Positions 1 to 8,531 of a DNA stretch of 64,000 nucleotides are shown piece after piece; the stretch's first letter is position 1, and every line of letters starts with the position of its first letter. Source of the DNA: Deinococcus radiopugnans ATCC 19172 (GTDB lineage: Bacteria > Deinococcota > Deinococci > Deinococcales > Deinococcaceae). Made by a program: the position numbers and the translations under genes. The notes below the pieces were generated by a model, which saw only the letters and a list, made by a program, of their open reading frames with translations, searched no databases and was not told the DNA's origin. The DNA lies in contig NZ_VDMO01000013.1 in the NCBI RefSeq assembly GCF_006335125.1, positions 1-64,000 on the forward strand, given 5' to 3'.

Positions 1-20
1 GTGCGGGGGTTTTTTCTTTT
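1..20 (+). terminator. Possible tail of a terminator from a gene left of the window
   Basis: The window opens with a GCGGGGG run followed directly by six T. This matches the 3' arm and T-tract of the Rho-independent terminators seen elsewhere here, for example after slpA. The 5' arm would lie outside the window, so this is only suggestive. Confidence 0.3.
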
Positions 21-27
21 CCCTTCC

Positions 28-127
<100 letters not shown>

Positions 128-132
128 TCCCA

Positions 133-161
133 CCCCCTCCTCCTCGGAGGGGGCTTTTTTT
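133..161 (+). terminator. Rho-independent terminator after tRNA-Gly
   Basis: CCCCCTCC (133-140) pairs with GGAGGGGG (146-153) over a TCCTC loop, followed by C and a run of seven T. Confidence 0.85.
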
Positions 162-263
162 GTGTGTTGTGAGCCTTGGCACACGCCTGAAATGAGGTCG
201 AAAACCAGCTGGTTCCAGTCTCAGGCTGGGATTGCGGGTAGACGGATGCGCCACAATACATGT

Positions 264-1445
264 ATGTTCGAGTTTCAAGTTCAGTACCAGGATGGACGTG
301 CGCGGGTGGCAAGCTTTACAACTCCTCACGGTTCAGTGACGACCCCGATGTTCATGCCTGTAGGCACCCAGGGTACGGTCAAGGGCATTAGTCCGCAGGA
401 ACTGTTAGATATCGGCTCTCAGATGATTCTGGGCAATACCTACCATCTGATGTTGCGGCCGGGTGAGGCCCTGGTGGCGGCCCACGGTGGCCTGCCGGGC
501 TTCACTGCATACCCTGGTCCCTTCCTGACCGATTCGGGGGGGTTTCAGGTGATGAGCCTGGGGCATCTGCGCAAGATCAGCGAACAGGGCGTGATCTTCA
601 AGAGCCATCTGGACGGCAGTCTGGTGGAGTTGACCCCAGAACGCAGCATCGAGGTGCAGCAGGAACTGGGGGCGGACGTGATCATGGCCTTCGACGAATG
701 CCCACCTTTCCCGGCCGAGCGGGAGTACATTACCCAAAGTTTGGAGCGCACTGTGCGCTGGCTGGAACGCTGCCTGGCCTTCAAATCGCGGGAGGATCAG
801 GCACTGTTCGCCATCGTGCAGGGGGGCATTCATCCGGACTTGCGGCAGCAGAGCCTGGACCTGACCCTGCCCTTTCAGACCCCTGGCTTTGCCATTGGTG
901 GACTGGCCGTGGGGGAGAGCAAGGCCGAGATGTACCCGGCAGTGGAGTTCACCACCGCCCGTTTGCCCGCTGACAAGCCCCGGTACCTGATGGGCGTGGG
1001 GCACCCTGAAGATCTGGTGGCCGGTATCGCGCTGGGGGTCGACATGTTCGACTGCGTGTATCCCACCCGCACTGGCCGCTTCGGCTATGCGCTGACCGAT
1101 GACGGACGCCTGAACCTGAATTCCAGCGCGCCGCGCCGGGATCTGCGCCCAATTGATGACGATTGCGATTGCTATGCCTGCCGTCATTACACTCGCGCCT
1201 ACCTGGCTCACCTGGTGCGGGCTGAGGAGTTGCTGGCCCCGCGCATGCTCTCGCTGCACAATCTGCGCTATCTGCATCGGCTGGTCGAGCGGGCCAGGGC
1301 CGCCATTGCCACGCAAACCTTCGATACCTGGGCCAGAGCCTGGGGCCGCCAGTACTTCGGCGGTGAGCTGCCCGCATGGTTTGCCGCCAGTCTAGATGCC
1401 TCAGGACGCGAGGCAACTGGGGTGCCGCAGCCGTCGCCAAAATGA
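264..1445 (+). CDS. tgt: Queuine tRNA-ribosyltransferase (tRNA-guanine transglycosylase)
   Basis: Exchanges guanine 34 for the queuosine precursor preQ1 in GUN-anticodon tRNAs (Asp, Asn, His, Tyr). The 393-aa product has the family core: FMPVGTQGTVKG near residue 30, LTDSGGFQV with the general-acid/base Asp, the substrate-binding FDECPP segment, VQGG, GLAVGE, the nucleophile Asp in GVDMFDCV, and the zinc ligands CDCYAC plus a downstream His in HNLRY. Length matches bacterial Tgt (about 375-390 aa). ATG 264 (MFEFQVQ) was chosen because the conserved family N-terminus begins there. ATG 246 is an in-frame alternative adding six residues. Neither has a strong Shine-Dalgarno. It stands alone between the tRNA-Gly terminator and the slpA promoter. 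Confidence 0.95.
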   Translation: MFEFQVQYQDGRARVASFTTPHGSVTTPMFMPVGTQGTVKGISPQELLDIGSQMILGNTYHLMLRPGEALVAAHGGLPGFTAYPGPFLTDSGGFQVMSLGHLRKISEQGVIFKSHLDGSLVELTPERSIEVQQELGADVIMAFDECPPFPAEREYITQSLERTVRWLERCLAFKSREDQALFAIVQGGIHPDLRQQSLDLTLPFQTPGFAIGGLAVGESKAEMYPAVEFTTARLPADKPRYLMGVGHPEDLVAGIALGVDMFDCVYPTRTGRFGYALTDDGRLNLNSSAPRRDLRPIDDDCDCYACRHYTRAYLAHLVRAEELLAPRMLSLHNLRYLHRLVERARAAIATQTFDTWARAWGRQYFGGELPAWFAASLDASGREATGVPQPSPK

Positions 1446-1747
1446 GCCACATGAGTTGTTCATCTCTTCACACCTTGATCAGAAAGGAGGGGTGAGAGGC
1501 GGAATGTCGAATTTATCGGGTTCTCAGGGTTGACCCCCCTGTCTTCATGCTTGTATCATCCGTTCTGATCTGACACCTGCACACCCATCTCGGGGGAGGC
1601 GCTCAGATTGCACCACACAGTTGCGCATGCGGGAGAGAACGACGCGGTGAACTACTCCGGGAGAGGAAACTCGGTAACTCGCCCCATCGTCACCTTCAGA
1701 AGCCGTTTTTCGTTGCTTCCGACGCGCGACAACCTTTGGGGGTTCGT
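1446..1747 (+). other. Intergenic region: slpA promoter and long untranslated leader
   Basis: These 302 bases hold no credible gene. They carry a near-consensus promoter (1530-1559) and then about 180 nt of leader up to the slpA start. No tgt terminator with a T-tract was seen. Confidence 0.6.
1530..1559 (+). promoter_or_regulatory. Housekeeping-type promoter of slpA
   Basis: TTGACC (-35, 1530-1535), an 18-nt spacer and TATCAT (-10, 1554-1559). This is the strongest -35/-10 pair seen on the plus strand, as expected for a very abundant envelope protein. Transcription should start near 1566, giving a leader of roughly 180 nt. Confidence 0.75.
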
Positions 1748-4700
1748 ATGAAGAAAAGCTTGCTCGTTCTCACCGCCGCTCTGGCATTCGGCATGGCCGC
1801 TGCCCAGACGGAGGCACCCGCCAGCGCACCTCAGGTGCCTGCGCTGACCGACGTTCCTGCCGGTCACTGGGCCAAGGACGCTATTGACCGTCTGGTTGGT
1901 CAGGGCATCATCCTGGGCTACCCCGACGGCACCTACCGTGGCACGCAGAACCTGACGCGATACGAGGCCGCCGTGATCATCGCGCGCCTGCTCGACCAGG
2001 TCCGTACCGGTGAAGTGCCTGCTGGCAGCATCGACGCCGACACCCTGACCGCGCTGCAGAACGCGATTCAGGAACTGGCCGCCGATCTGGCTGCCCTGGG
2101 CGTGCGCGTCAGCGACCTGGAAGAAAACGCGGTCAGCCGCGACGACTTCACCCGTCTGGAAAGCCGCGTTGAGGAACTGGCGTCCGCCGGAACCGCGACC
2201 GCGCCCGCCGGCGACGCCGAAGCGATTGCCAACATCCAGGCCCAGATCGACGACCTGACGGCCCGCGCCGACGACTACGACACCCTGCGTGCCGATGTCG
2301 ACGACAACGCCAGCAGCATCGCCGCGCTGAACGACCTGACCGTGCTGCTGAACCAGGACATCCTGAACCTGCAGGACCGCACCAGCGCCATCGAAGCCGC
2401 CCAGGCCGATCTGGTCCAGAAGGCCGACTTCGACACCCTGTCGGGCCGCGTGGGCACCGTCGAAGGCCGCGTTACCAAGGTGGAGACCTCGGTGGGCGAC
2501 CTGGACAACCGCGTCAAGCAGCTGGAGAAGTACGCTTTCAGCCTGCGCCCCAGCCTGAGCGCTACCTACTACGTGGCCCGTGGCACGCGCGACATGGACT
2601 TTGACCGCCTGCTCCCCGGCACCGTCTTCAGCACCGGCGACGATGGCGACGGCGATACCGCCGATACCGCCGTGGACTGGGCGGACCTGAGCGGCAGCCG
2701 CTCCAAGGTAGTCAATTCGGAAGCGGGCTTCTACGGCTTCAGCAATGCGGGCGGCGCGGTCAGCAAGGAAGGCAATACCACCCTGTCTTTCGGCATCACC
2801 TTCGACAACGCTGGCAAGATCGACACCGCGACCAGCGCAACCACTGGCAAGTTCACCCCCAGTGCAGGCAAGCTGAACGTTAACAAGGTTGATGTGAATT
2901 TTGGTGTGCGTGCTGGTCTGCCCACCGCTGACAGCCGTTACCCCGATGTGGTTCAGGATGACGTGACCTATCGTCCCTTGTTCTTCTACTTCAAGCAGGG
3001 AACGGCAGCCTTTACCGTAGGCAATTCTCCTGTTACGGTGACTTTCGGCAAGGCGCTGAAGTTCAAGTTCGGGGATTATCTGTTCGACAATGACGCCACG
3101 GGTCGCGGTGACGGCTTCATCGTCAATGTGGACGGCAGCAACGTTCCTGTGATTGGGGCCTACAAGCCCAACATCACGGTGGTCTACGGCAGCCGTGGGG
3201 GTGCGGATGCCGCCTTCAACACTATTCCTCAGTACATTGTCAACCCGGCCGATCCGACTGGGAAGCTGATCGCCAACCCCGACGGCACCCGTGAGCTTGA
3301 TTTCGTCAGCGCCGGCGCGTACAAGTATTACCGTGGCGTGCGTGCGGAAATCACGCCTATCGGCACCCTGAAGGCGGGCATCAACTATGCCCAGGAGTCG
3401 CTGGATGAAACTGGCGTCAATGCCGTCACGAACTTCGCCAAGGGTGTCGGCGCCACTGTGCCTTCCCCTGCAACTCCGGTTACGTTGCCCGGTGTTCTCA
3501 GTGGCCCCACCAATGTCGTGGCTTTCGGTGCAGACCTGCACGGCGCAGTGGCTGGCTGGCAGATCGACAGCGAATACGCCCAGAGCAGTGTGACGCGGAC
3601 CACCTTCACTCCCAACACCGTTGCTACGGCCCCCGCTACCAGCGTGACTTTGAGCACCGCAACCACCACCGAGCGTGCGTTCTACGGTAAGGTGGCCGGC
3701 ACCCTGGGACCAGTTAAGGTCTATGATCTGAACTATCGCAACATCACCGCCGGTTATGACGCGACGGCTGGCATCATGGAAGCCGATCCGACCGACGATG
3801 ACAGCACCGCCCCTTACCACAACAACCAGAACGGCTTCGGCGTCAAGGTCGGCGGCGCGCTCGGCCCCGTGGCCCTGGGTGCGTACTACGACCGCGAAAC
3901 CAACCACGCCGGTACGACCAGCTCGCTGATCACCGATCTGGGTGTGGCGGCCAAGGCCAACCTGTTCAATCTGGTGACGGTACGCGGCGGCTACTACCAG
4001 CTCAATAAGGGTGCGGACGCATACGAGAAGGTCAATGGACAGTCCGGTAACGGCACCCGCTACAGCGTGCGCGCCGATGTCACTCCTGGCTTCGGTCTGG
4101 CCATCGGTGGGTACTACAACTACTTCGCTCTGAACGGCAACCGTCAGCAGAGTGACAACTCCCTGTTCCGCAACAGCAAGTACAACAGCTACTTCGGTCT
4201 GGCGAACAACGAGTTCCTGGATTCGAACGGCTGCGGCGCCGATCACCCCGGCATCGCTGGCTCCGATACCGACGCTGTGGGCGGCGCGCTGAGCTTCTCG
4301 CTGGCCAACTTCACCGACAAGAACTGCTACACCGAGTACGGCGCGGAACTGACCCATAACGGCAAGGACGCCAGCGCGCTGGTCAAGGACCTGACCTTCC
4401 GCATCGGTTACGCTCAGCGTTACCGGAACTTCACCAACAGCTACAGCAACGCCTTCACCTACGGTGACGTGCTGTACGGCAAGAAGATTGGGATTGCTCA
4501 GGTGGACGTCAAGGCAGCCTTCGGGATTGACCGTTACACCGACGCCGAGCGCGATGCCAGCAACCTGACGGGTCTGTCTAACGTCAAGGACAACAGCAAC
4601 GCTGCGGCCATTGGCGTCAAGGTGAGCACCGATCCGCTGAACGTGATCTTCAAGCCCAGCTTCGAGGGTCAGGTCGGCTACTACACCCGCAGCCACGATT

Positions 4701-5146
4701 ACGGCAGCGGTCAGTACAACGTGGTCACCCCTGCTCAGGATGCTCAGCCTGCGACGCCGACCTCGGCGGCTACGCCTGCCACGCCTGAAGTCATTACCCC
4801 CACCAACAAGCCCGCGGACTACACCTCCAACGCGTTCAAGTACTCGGTGGGCGTGAAGCTCAATGAGTTCCTGCTGCCCAACACCAAACTGGCGGTGTAC
4901 TACGCCGGCTACCAGGGCACCAACCGCGCCTACACCCCCTTCGTGAACGACACGGCTGGCAAGTACAGCGACGTCAACACCGGCGGCGCGACCGTCAAGC
5001 AGGACCTGCTGTACGTCGAAGGCAACTACTACGATCTGTCCTTCGGTTACGGCGTGGGCAACCTGCGTCTGCGCGGCGGAAGCAACGCTGCCCCTGCTGA
5101 CGCACGCGGCCAGGTCTTCAAGATCAGCTACAAGGTCAACTTCTAA
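1748..5146 (+). CDS. slpA: S-layer homology domain outer-envelope protein (SlpA type)
   Basis: A major envelope protein linking the outer layer to the cell wall. The 1132-aa product starts with a signal peptide (MKKSLLVLTAALAFGMAAAQ). One SLH domain follows at about residues 34-85 (DVPAGHWAKDAI...GYPDGTYRG...LTRYEAAVIIARLL), then a long coiled-coil stalk at about 100-260 (heptads with repeated QAQIDDL-like segments), and a long beta-rich C-terminal region ending in a hydrophobic/aromatic strand (FKISYKVNF), as in outer-membrane barrels. Length and architecture match D. radiodurans SlpA (about 1167 aa). ATG 1748 was chosen over TTG 1736 because it begins the signal peptide and has GGGGG (1738-1742) five bases upstream. 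A strong terminator follows, so it is monocistronic. Confidence 0.93.
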   Translation: MKKSLLVLTAALAFGMAAAQTEAPASAPQVPALTDVPAGHWAKDAIDRLVGQGIILGYPDGTYRGTQNLTRYEAAVIIARLLDQVRTGEVPAGSIDADTLTALQNAIQELAADLAALGVRVSDLEENAVSRDDFTRLESRVEELASAGTATAPAGDAEAIANIQAQIDDLTARADDYDTLRADVDDNASSIAALNDLTVLLNQDILNLQDRTSAIEAAQADLVQKADFDTLSGRVGTVEGRVTKVETSVGDLDNRVKQLEKYAFSLRPSLSATYYVARGTRDMDFDRLLPGTVFSTGDDGDGDTADTAVDWADLSGSRSKVVNSEAGFYGFSNAGGAVSKEGNTTLSFGITFDNAGKIDTATSATTGKFTPSAGKLNVNKVDVNFGVRAGLPTADSRYPDVVQDDVTYRPLFFYFKQGTAAFTVGNSPVTVTFGKALKFKFGDYLFDNDATGRGDGFIVNVDGSNVPVIGAYKPNITVVYGSRGGADAAFNTIPQYIVNPADPTGKLIANPDGTRELDFVSAGAYKYYRGVRAEITPIGTLKAGINYAQESLDETGVNAVTNFAKGVGATVPSPATPVTLPGVLSGPTNVVAFGADLHGAVAGWQIDSEYAQSSVTRTTFTPNTVATAPATSVTLSTATTTERAFYGKVAGTLGPVKVYDLNYRNITAGYDATAGIMEADPTDDDSTAPYHNNQNGFGVKVGGALGPVALGAYYDRETNHAGTTSSLITDLGVAAKANLFNLVTVRGGYYQLNKGADAYEKVNGQSGNGTRYSVRADVTPGFGLAIGGYYNYFALNGNRQQSDNSLFRNSKYNSYFGLANNEFLDSNGCGADHPGIAGSDTDAVGGALSFSLANFTDKNCYTEYGAELTHNGKDASALVKDLTFRIGYAQRYRNFTNSYSNAFTYGDVLYGKKIGIAQVDVKAAFGIDRYTDAERDASNLTGLSNVKDNSNAAAIGVKVSTDPLNVIFKPSFEGQVGYYTRSHDYGSGQYNVVTPAQDAQPATPTSAATPATPEVITPTNKPADYTSNAFKYSVGVKLNEFLLPNTKLAVYYAGYQGTNRAYTPFVNDTAGKYSDVNTGGATVKQDLLYVEGNYYDLSFGYGVGNLRLRGGSNAAPADARGQVFKISYKVNF

Positions 5147-5197
5147 GCCCCAACGGGTTAGAGCTGCACCTTCCTCTTCCGTCCTGTTTCCTGAAAG

Positions 5198-5222
5198 CCC
5201 CCGCCAAGTGCGGGGGTTTTTC
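5198..5222 (+). terminator. Rho-independent terminator of slpA
   Basis: CCCCCGC (5198-5204) pairs with GCGGGGG (5210-5216) over a CAAGT loop, followed by TTTTTT. Confidence 0.88.
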
Positions 5223-5261
5223 GTGTGTCGGGTCCAGGCATCTTCGGCCCAGCTCAGCCGC

Positions 5262-5267
5262 TAGACT
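5262..5267 (+). promoter_or_regulatory. -10 box for leaderless transcription of ppaC
   Basis: TAGACT sits six bases before the ATG at 5274, with no Shine-Dalgarno. This is the spacing of leaderless Deinococcus promoters. No good -35 was seen. Confidence 0.6.
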
Positions 5268-5273
5268 GCCTGC

Positions 5274-6218
5274 ATGCTTCCCGTGTTCGGACACCTCAAT
5301 CCAGATACCGACGCCATCGCCTCCGCGCTGGTCTACGCCCGCCTGCTGTCGCGGCAGGGCCTTGCGGCTCAGGCCTACCGCCTGGGCGATCTCAATTTCG
5401 AGACGCCGTTCGTGCTGGAGCGGGCTGGGGTAGAAGCCCCGCCGCTGCTGCCCGCGCTGGAGGCCGGCATGGCGGTGGCCCTGGTGGACCACAACGAGAG
5501 TGCCCAGTCCGCGCCCAATCTGACGGACCTGAAGGTCACGCACGTCGTCGACCATCACAAGCTGGGCAACCTGACCACCATGCAGCCCGCCTTCCTGCGC
5601 TTCGAGCCGGTGGGCTGCACCGCCACGCTGCTGCTGAAGTTGCACCGCGAGGCCCGCCTGAGCGTGGAACAGCCCGATGCCATGCTGATGCTGAGCGCAG
5701 TCCTCAGCGACACCCTGCACTTTCGCAGCCCCACCACCACCCCCGATGACCGCGAGGCGGTGGCGTTCCTGGCCCCGATTGCCGGGGTGCGCGACGTGAC
5801 GGCCTACGCGCTGGAGATGTTCGCGGCCAAGAGCGATCTGGGCGACACGCCCGCCGCCGAGCTGCTGAAGATGGACTACAAGGTCTTTCCCTTTGGCGAT
5901 CCTCTTCAGCCGCAGCGCTGGGGCCTGGGCGTGATCGAGACCACCAATCCCGGGTACGTGTTCGGGCGTCAGGCCGAGCTGCTGGCGGCCATGCAGGCGG
6001 TGCGGGCGGCGGACGGTCTGGACGGGGTGTTGCTGGGCGTGGTGGACATCCTGAACGAGACCAACCGAATGCTGGTGGCGAGCGAGCGCGAGGCGGCGGT
6101 GGTGCAGGCGGCGTTCGGTGCGCCCACCGTGGCGAACGTGGCCGATCTGGGAGACCGCATCAGCCGCAAGAAGCAGATTGTGCCTGCGTTGGAAAAGCAC
6201 TTCGAGCTGCCGTCCTGA
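5274..6218 (+). CDS. ppaC: Manganese-dependent inorganic pyrophosphatase (family II, DHH)
   Basis: Hydrolyses pyrophosphate to two phosphates in the cytoplasm, pulling biosynthetic reactions forward. The 314-aa product has the usual family II length and all signature segments: GHLNPDTDAIASA at residues 6-18 (metal ligands), VDHNE near 75, the DHH motif in VVDHHKLGN near 97, a DTLHF segment, and the C-terminal substrate-binding SRKKQIVP motif. ATG 5274 lies six bases after a TAGACT box, consistent with a leaderless mRNA. folC starts six bases after its stop, so the two genes are probably co-transcribed. Confidence 0.95.
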   Translation: MLPVFGHLNPDTDAIASALVYARLLSRQGLAAQAYRLGDLNFETPFVLERAGVEAPPLLPALEAGMAVALVDHNESAQSAPNLTDLKVTHVVDHHKLGNLTTMQPAFLRFEPVGCTATLLLKLHREARLSVEQPDAMLMLSAVLSDTLHFRSPTTTPDDREAVAFLAPIAGVRDVTAYALEMFAAKSDLGDTPAAELLKMDYKVFPFGDPLQPQRWGLGVIETTNPGYVFGRQAELLAAMQAVRAADGLDGVLLGVVDILNETNRMLVASEREAAVVQAAFGAPTVANVADLGDRISRKKQIVPALEKHFELPS

Positions 6219-6224
6219 ATCCCG

Positions 6225-7481
6225 ATGAGCGATAACCACCTGAGCTGGCTGTTCGCCCGCCAGCGCTTCGGCATCCATCCGGGGCTGGAGCGGGTACGGG
6301 CGCTGCTGGCCCGCCTTGGTGATCCACAGGAGGCCTTCCAGACCGTGCTGGTGGGTGGCACCAACGGCAAGGGCAGCACGGCGGCGGTGCTGGCCTCCAT
6401 CCTGCAGGCAGACGGGCGGCGTACGGGCCTCTTTACCAGCCCACACCTGACCCGCTTCACCGAACGCTTTCAGGTAAACGGCCAGGAAGTGTCCTCAGAG
6501 ATTGTCGAAGCCGCGCTGGACCACGTGCGGCCCCACGCCGAGGCCAGCAGCGCCACGTTCTTTGAGATCGTCACAGCCCTGGGGGCGCTGCTGTTCGCGC
6601 AGGCCGGAGTCGACCTGGCAGTGATGGAGGTGGGCCTGGGAGGCCGCCTGGATTCCACCAACGTGCTGGACCCGCTGCTGAGCGTACTGACCAATGTGGC
6701 ACTGGACCACACCGAGATCCTGGGCCACACGCTGGAGGCCATCGCCGCCGAGAAGGCCGGGATTCTGCGGGCGGGTCGCCCCGCCGTGACGGGGGTGGCG
6801 GCGGCGCTGTTACCGCCCCTGCGGGACACTGGCGCGGACCTGTGGGCGCTGGGTCAGGAGATAGAGATGCGGACCCGTTCGCTGGGCTGGCAGGGTGCGG
6901 AGGTGGCCCTGACGCTGCCGAAGGCTGCCGTGGGCTTTCACACCCCGCTGCTGGGCGCGCACGGGGCACGGAATGCGGCGCTGGCGGCGGCGGCGGCGGT
7001 GCGACTGGGTGTGGGCCAGGAAACCATTCGGTCAGGCGCGGCGGCCGCACGCTGGCCCGGACGGCTGGAAAGGCTGCCGTGGCGCGGCGGGAGCATCCTG
7101 CTGGACGGCGCGCACAATCCCGACGGTGCGCGGGCGCTGGCCGCCACACTGCGTGAGCTGGCTCTGCCCCCGCTGCCCCTCATCTTCGGTGCAGCGGGCG
7201 ATAAGGATGTGGACGGGGTGGTCGAGGCGCTGCGTCCGCACGTTTTGCATTCGGTCCTGACTCAGGCGGCCCTCAGCCCAAGAGCGGCGGCGGCGGCTGA
7301 CCTTGCTCCGCTGTTCACGGGCCTGCCCGTCACCCTGACCCGCTCCCCACAGGAGGCGCTGAACGCGCTGAGTGCCCTGGGTGGCCCGCTGGCACTGGCC
7401 TGCGGCAGCCTGTACCTGATCGGCGAGTTGCGCCCGTTGCTGCTGGGCGAGGCGGGTGAGGAGCGAGAACGCTGGCAGTAG
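6225..7481 (+). CDS. folC: Folylpolyglutamate synthase / dihydrofolate synthase
   Basis: Adds glutamate to dihydropteroate and folates, using ATP (Mur ligase family). The 418-aa protein has the P-loop GGTNGKGST at about residues 43-51, a TSPHL motif near 71, the EVGLGGRLDSTN segment near 138 and LDHTEILG, followed by the C-terminal Mur ligase domain with LLDGAHNPDG near 290. These define FolC rather than a peptidoglycan Mur ligase. The gene begins six bases after the ppaC stop and has no promoter of its own. Confidence 0.95.
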   Translation: MSDNHLSWLFARQRFGIHPGLERVRALLARLGDPQEAFQTVLVGGTNGKGSTAAVLASILQADGRRTGLFTSPHLTRFTERFQVNGQEVSSEIVEAALDHVRPHAEASSATFFEIVTALGALLFAQAGVDLAVMEVGLGGRLDSTNVLDPLLSVLTNVALDHTEILGHTLEAIAAEKAGILRAGRPAVTGVAAALLPPLRDTGADLWALGQEIEMRTRSLGWQGAEVALTLPKAAVGFHTPLLGAHGARNAALAAAAAVRLGVGQETIRSGAAAARWPGRLERLPWRGGSILLDGAHNPDGARALAATLRELALPPLPLIFGAAGDKDVDGVVEALRPHVLHSVLTQAALSPRAAAAADLAPLFTGLPVTLTRSPQEALNALSALGGPLALACGSLYLIGELRPLLLGEAGEERERWQ

Positions 7482-7505
7482 TGCGGTCTCACGGGTAGGG
7501 TGGTT

Positions 7506-7928
7506 TTACTCGCCCCCCGTCTCGGCGCGGTAGGCCGCCTGCACCTTCGCCAGTCCCGGCGCGAGGGCCAGGGCACGCAGCAGCGGCCCACTGAGCTTCA
7601 GCTTTCCGGCGGTGATGGCCGCCACCGGATTCAGCTCGCCGCGCCAGAAGGCGTGGGCCGTCTCGCCGCTCATGGCGAAGGTCAGATCGCTGCTGGCGTC
7701 GCGGGCGCTCTGGCCCCGGCTGAGGCTGGCCGCGTGACCGTCACGCCCGTCCACCCGCAGCCAGGCATCTGGGGCATGGATGGCGAAGGTCAGCGCCAGC
7801 CGTCCCTGCACGGGGCCAGGATCGGCGGCTTTCTGGAACACCCGCGTCAGCAGGTCCTCAAGTTCTTCGCCATTCTGGAAAGGGAGGGGACTCACACCAG
7901 CAGCCCAGCCCAGATGTGATTCGGCCAC
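7506..7928 (-). CDS. SCP2 sterol-binding domain protein
   Basis: A 140-aa single-domain protein. The C-terminal half (DLTFAMSGETAHAFWRGELN, then AAITAGKLKLSGPLL) fits the SCP2 lipid-binding fold, where this strand-helix region frames a hydrophobic pocket. Such stand-alone bacterial proteins bind acyl chains or other lipids, but the ligand cannot be told from sequence. The only long start is GTG at 7928; there is no strong Shine-Dalgarno. It is convergent with folC, with 24 bases between the stop codons. Confidence 0.75.
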   Translation of the reverse strand: MAESHLGWAAGVSPLPFQNGEELEDLLTRVFQKAADPGPVQGRLALTFAIHAPDAWLRVDGRDGHAASLSRGQSARDASSDLTFAMSGETAHAFWRGELNPVAAITAGKLKLSGPLLRALALAPGLAKVQAAYRAETGGE

Positions 7929-8059
7929 CGTACGATTTGTGGCAATGCTGTGTCTGGCACAGCCTTGAACTGACTTTCACAGGGCGGGCTGGCGTACACA
8001 CCGCGCCGCCCAACGGGCGTTAGATAGGTGGGCAGGATCAATTCAAGGAGGTATGACGC

Positions 8060-8359
8060 ATGAATCAGCAACTTCAGCAGACCATTCAGGCCCTTTCGGG
8101 CGGCGTTCAGGGCGTGGACGCCCAGACGGCAGTGAGTAACGTCACGAGCTGGCACAGCACCCTCGACGGCGTTCCCGGCGCGGAAAGCGTGACCAGCATG
8201 CTGGCGAAGCTCAAGAGCGCGCTGGAGAGCGGTGACCTGTCCGGCGCAGCTGCGATGCTGCCTGACCTGGGCAGCGAAACCAGCCGGCTGGCGTCTGCCG
8301 CCCCCGCAGAGGACCAGGAAGGTCTGCGTCAACTCGGCTCCGCGCTGGGCGGCCAGTAA
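8060..8359 (+). CDS. Small helical protein of unknown function
   Basis: A 99-aa, soluble, mostly helical protein rich in Ala, Ser, Gln and Leu, with no signal peptide, membrane segment or recognisable motif. The start at 8060 is well supported by AAGGAGGT (8045-8052), eight bases upstream. An out-of-frame ATG at 8053 is too close to that site. A strong terminator follows, so it forms a single-gene unit with good expression signals. I do not recognise the family. Confidence 0.75.
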   Translation: MNQQLQQTIQALSGGVQGVDAQTAVSNVTSWHSTLDGVPGAESVTSMLAKLKSALESGDLSGAAAMLPDLGSETSRLASAAPAEDQEGLRQLGSALGGQ

Positions 8360-8383
8360 GCCCGCGCAAGCATCACACCCTTG

Positions 8384-8419
8384 AGGAGGAACGCCGTTGC
8401 TGGTGTTCCTCCTTTTTTT
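8384..8419 (+). terminator. Rho-independent terminator
   Basis: AGGAGGAAC (8384-8392) pairs with GTTCCTCCT (8405-8413), followed by a T-tract. Confidence 0.85.
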
Positions 8420-8517
8420 GGTCTGAGGTTCTCCCCGGTAAGATGCAGGGGAGGACTTTTACCGGTCCCACAGCGCTGCACCACCCACCGTCCCGATCAA
8501 CCGACAGCCCGGTCCAA

Positions 8518-8523
8518 TATGCT
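8518..8523 (+). promoter_or_regulatory. -10 box upstream of the methyltransferase gene
   Basis: TATGCT lies eight bases before ATG 8532, with no Shine-Dalgarno between. This suggests a leaderless or near-leaderless transcript. Confidence 0.5.
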
Positions 8524-8531
8524 GACGGGCG

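Noticed and set aside
1652..4696. 1014-codon open frame on the minus strand opposite slpA
   Set aside because: Antisense shadow of a GC-rich gene with strong codon bias; Val/Gly/Ala-rich, no motif, while the plus strand encodes a clear SLH protein.
5136..6446. 436-codon minus-strand frame over ppaC
   Set aside because: The His/Gln/Arg-rich translation is typical of reverse shadows; ppaC on the other strand has all family motifs.
8053..8062. Alternative ATG at 8053 for the small helical protein
   Set aside because: Out of frame with the 99-aa protein and only one base after the Shine-Dalgarno.
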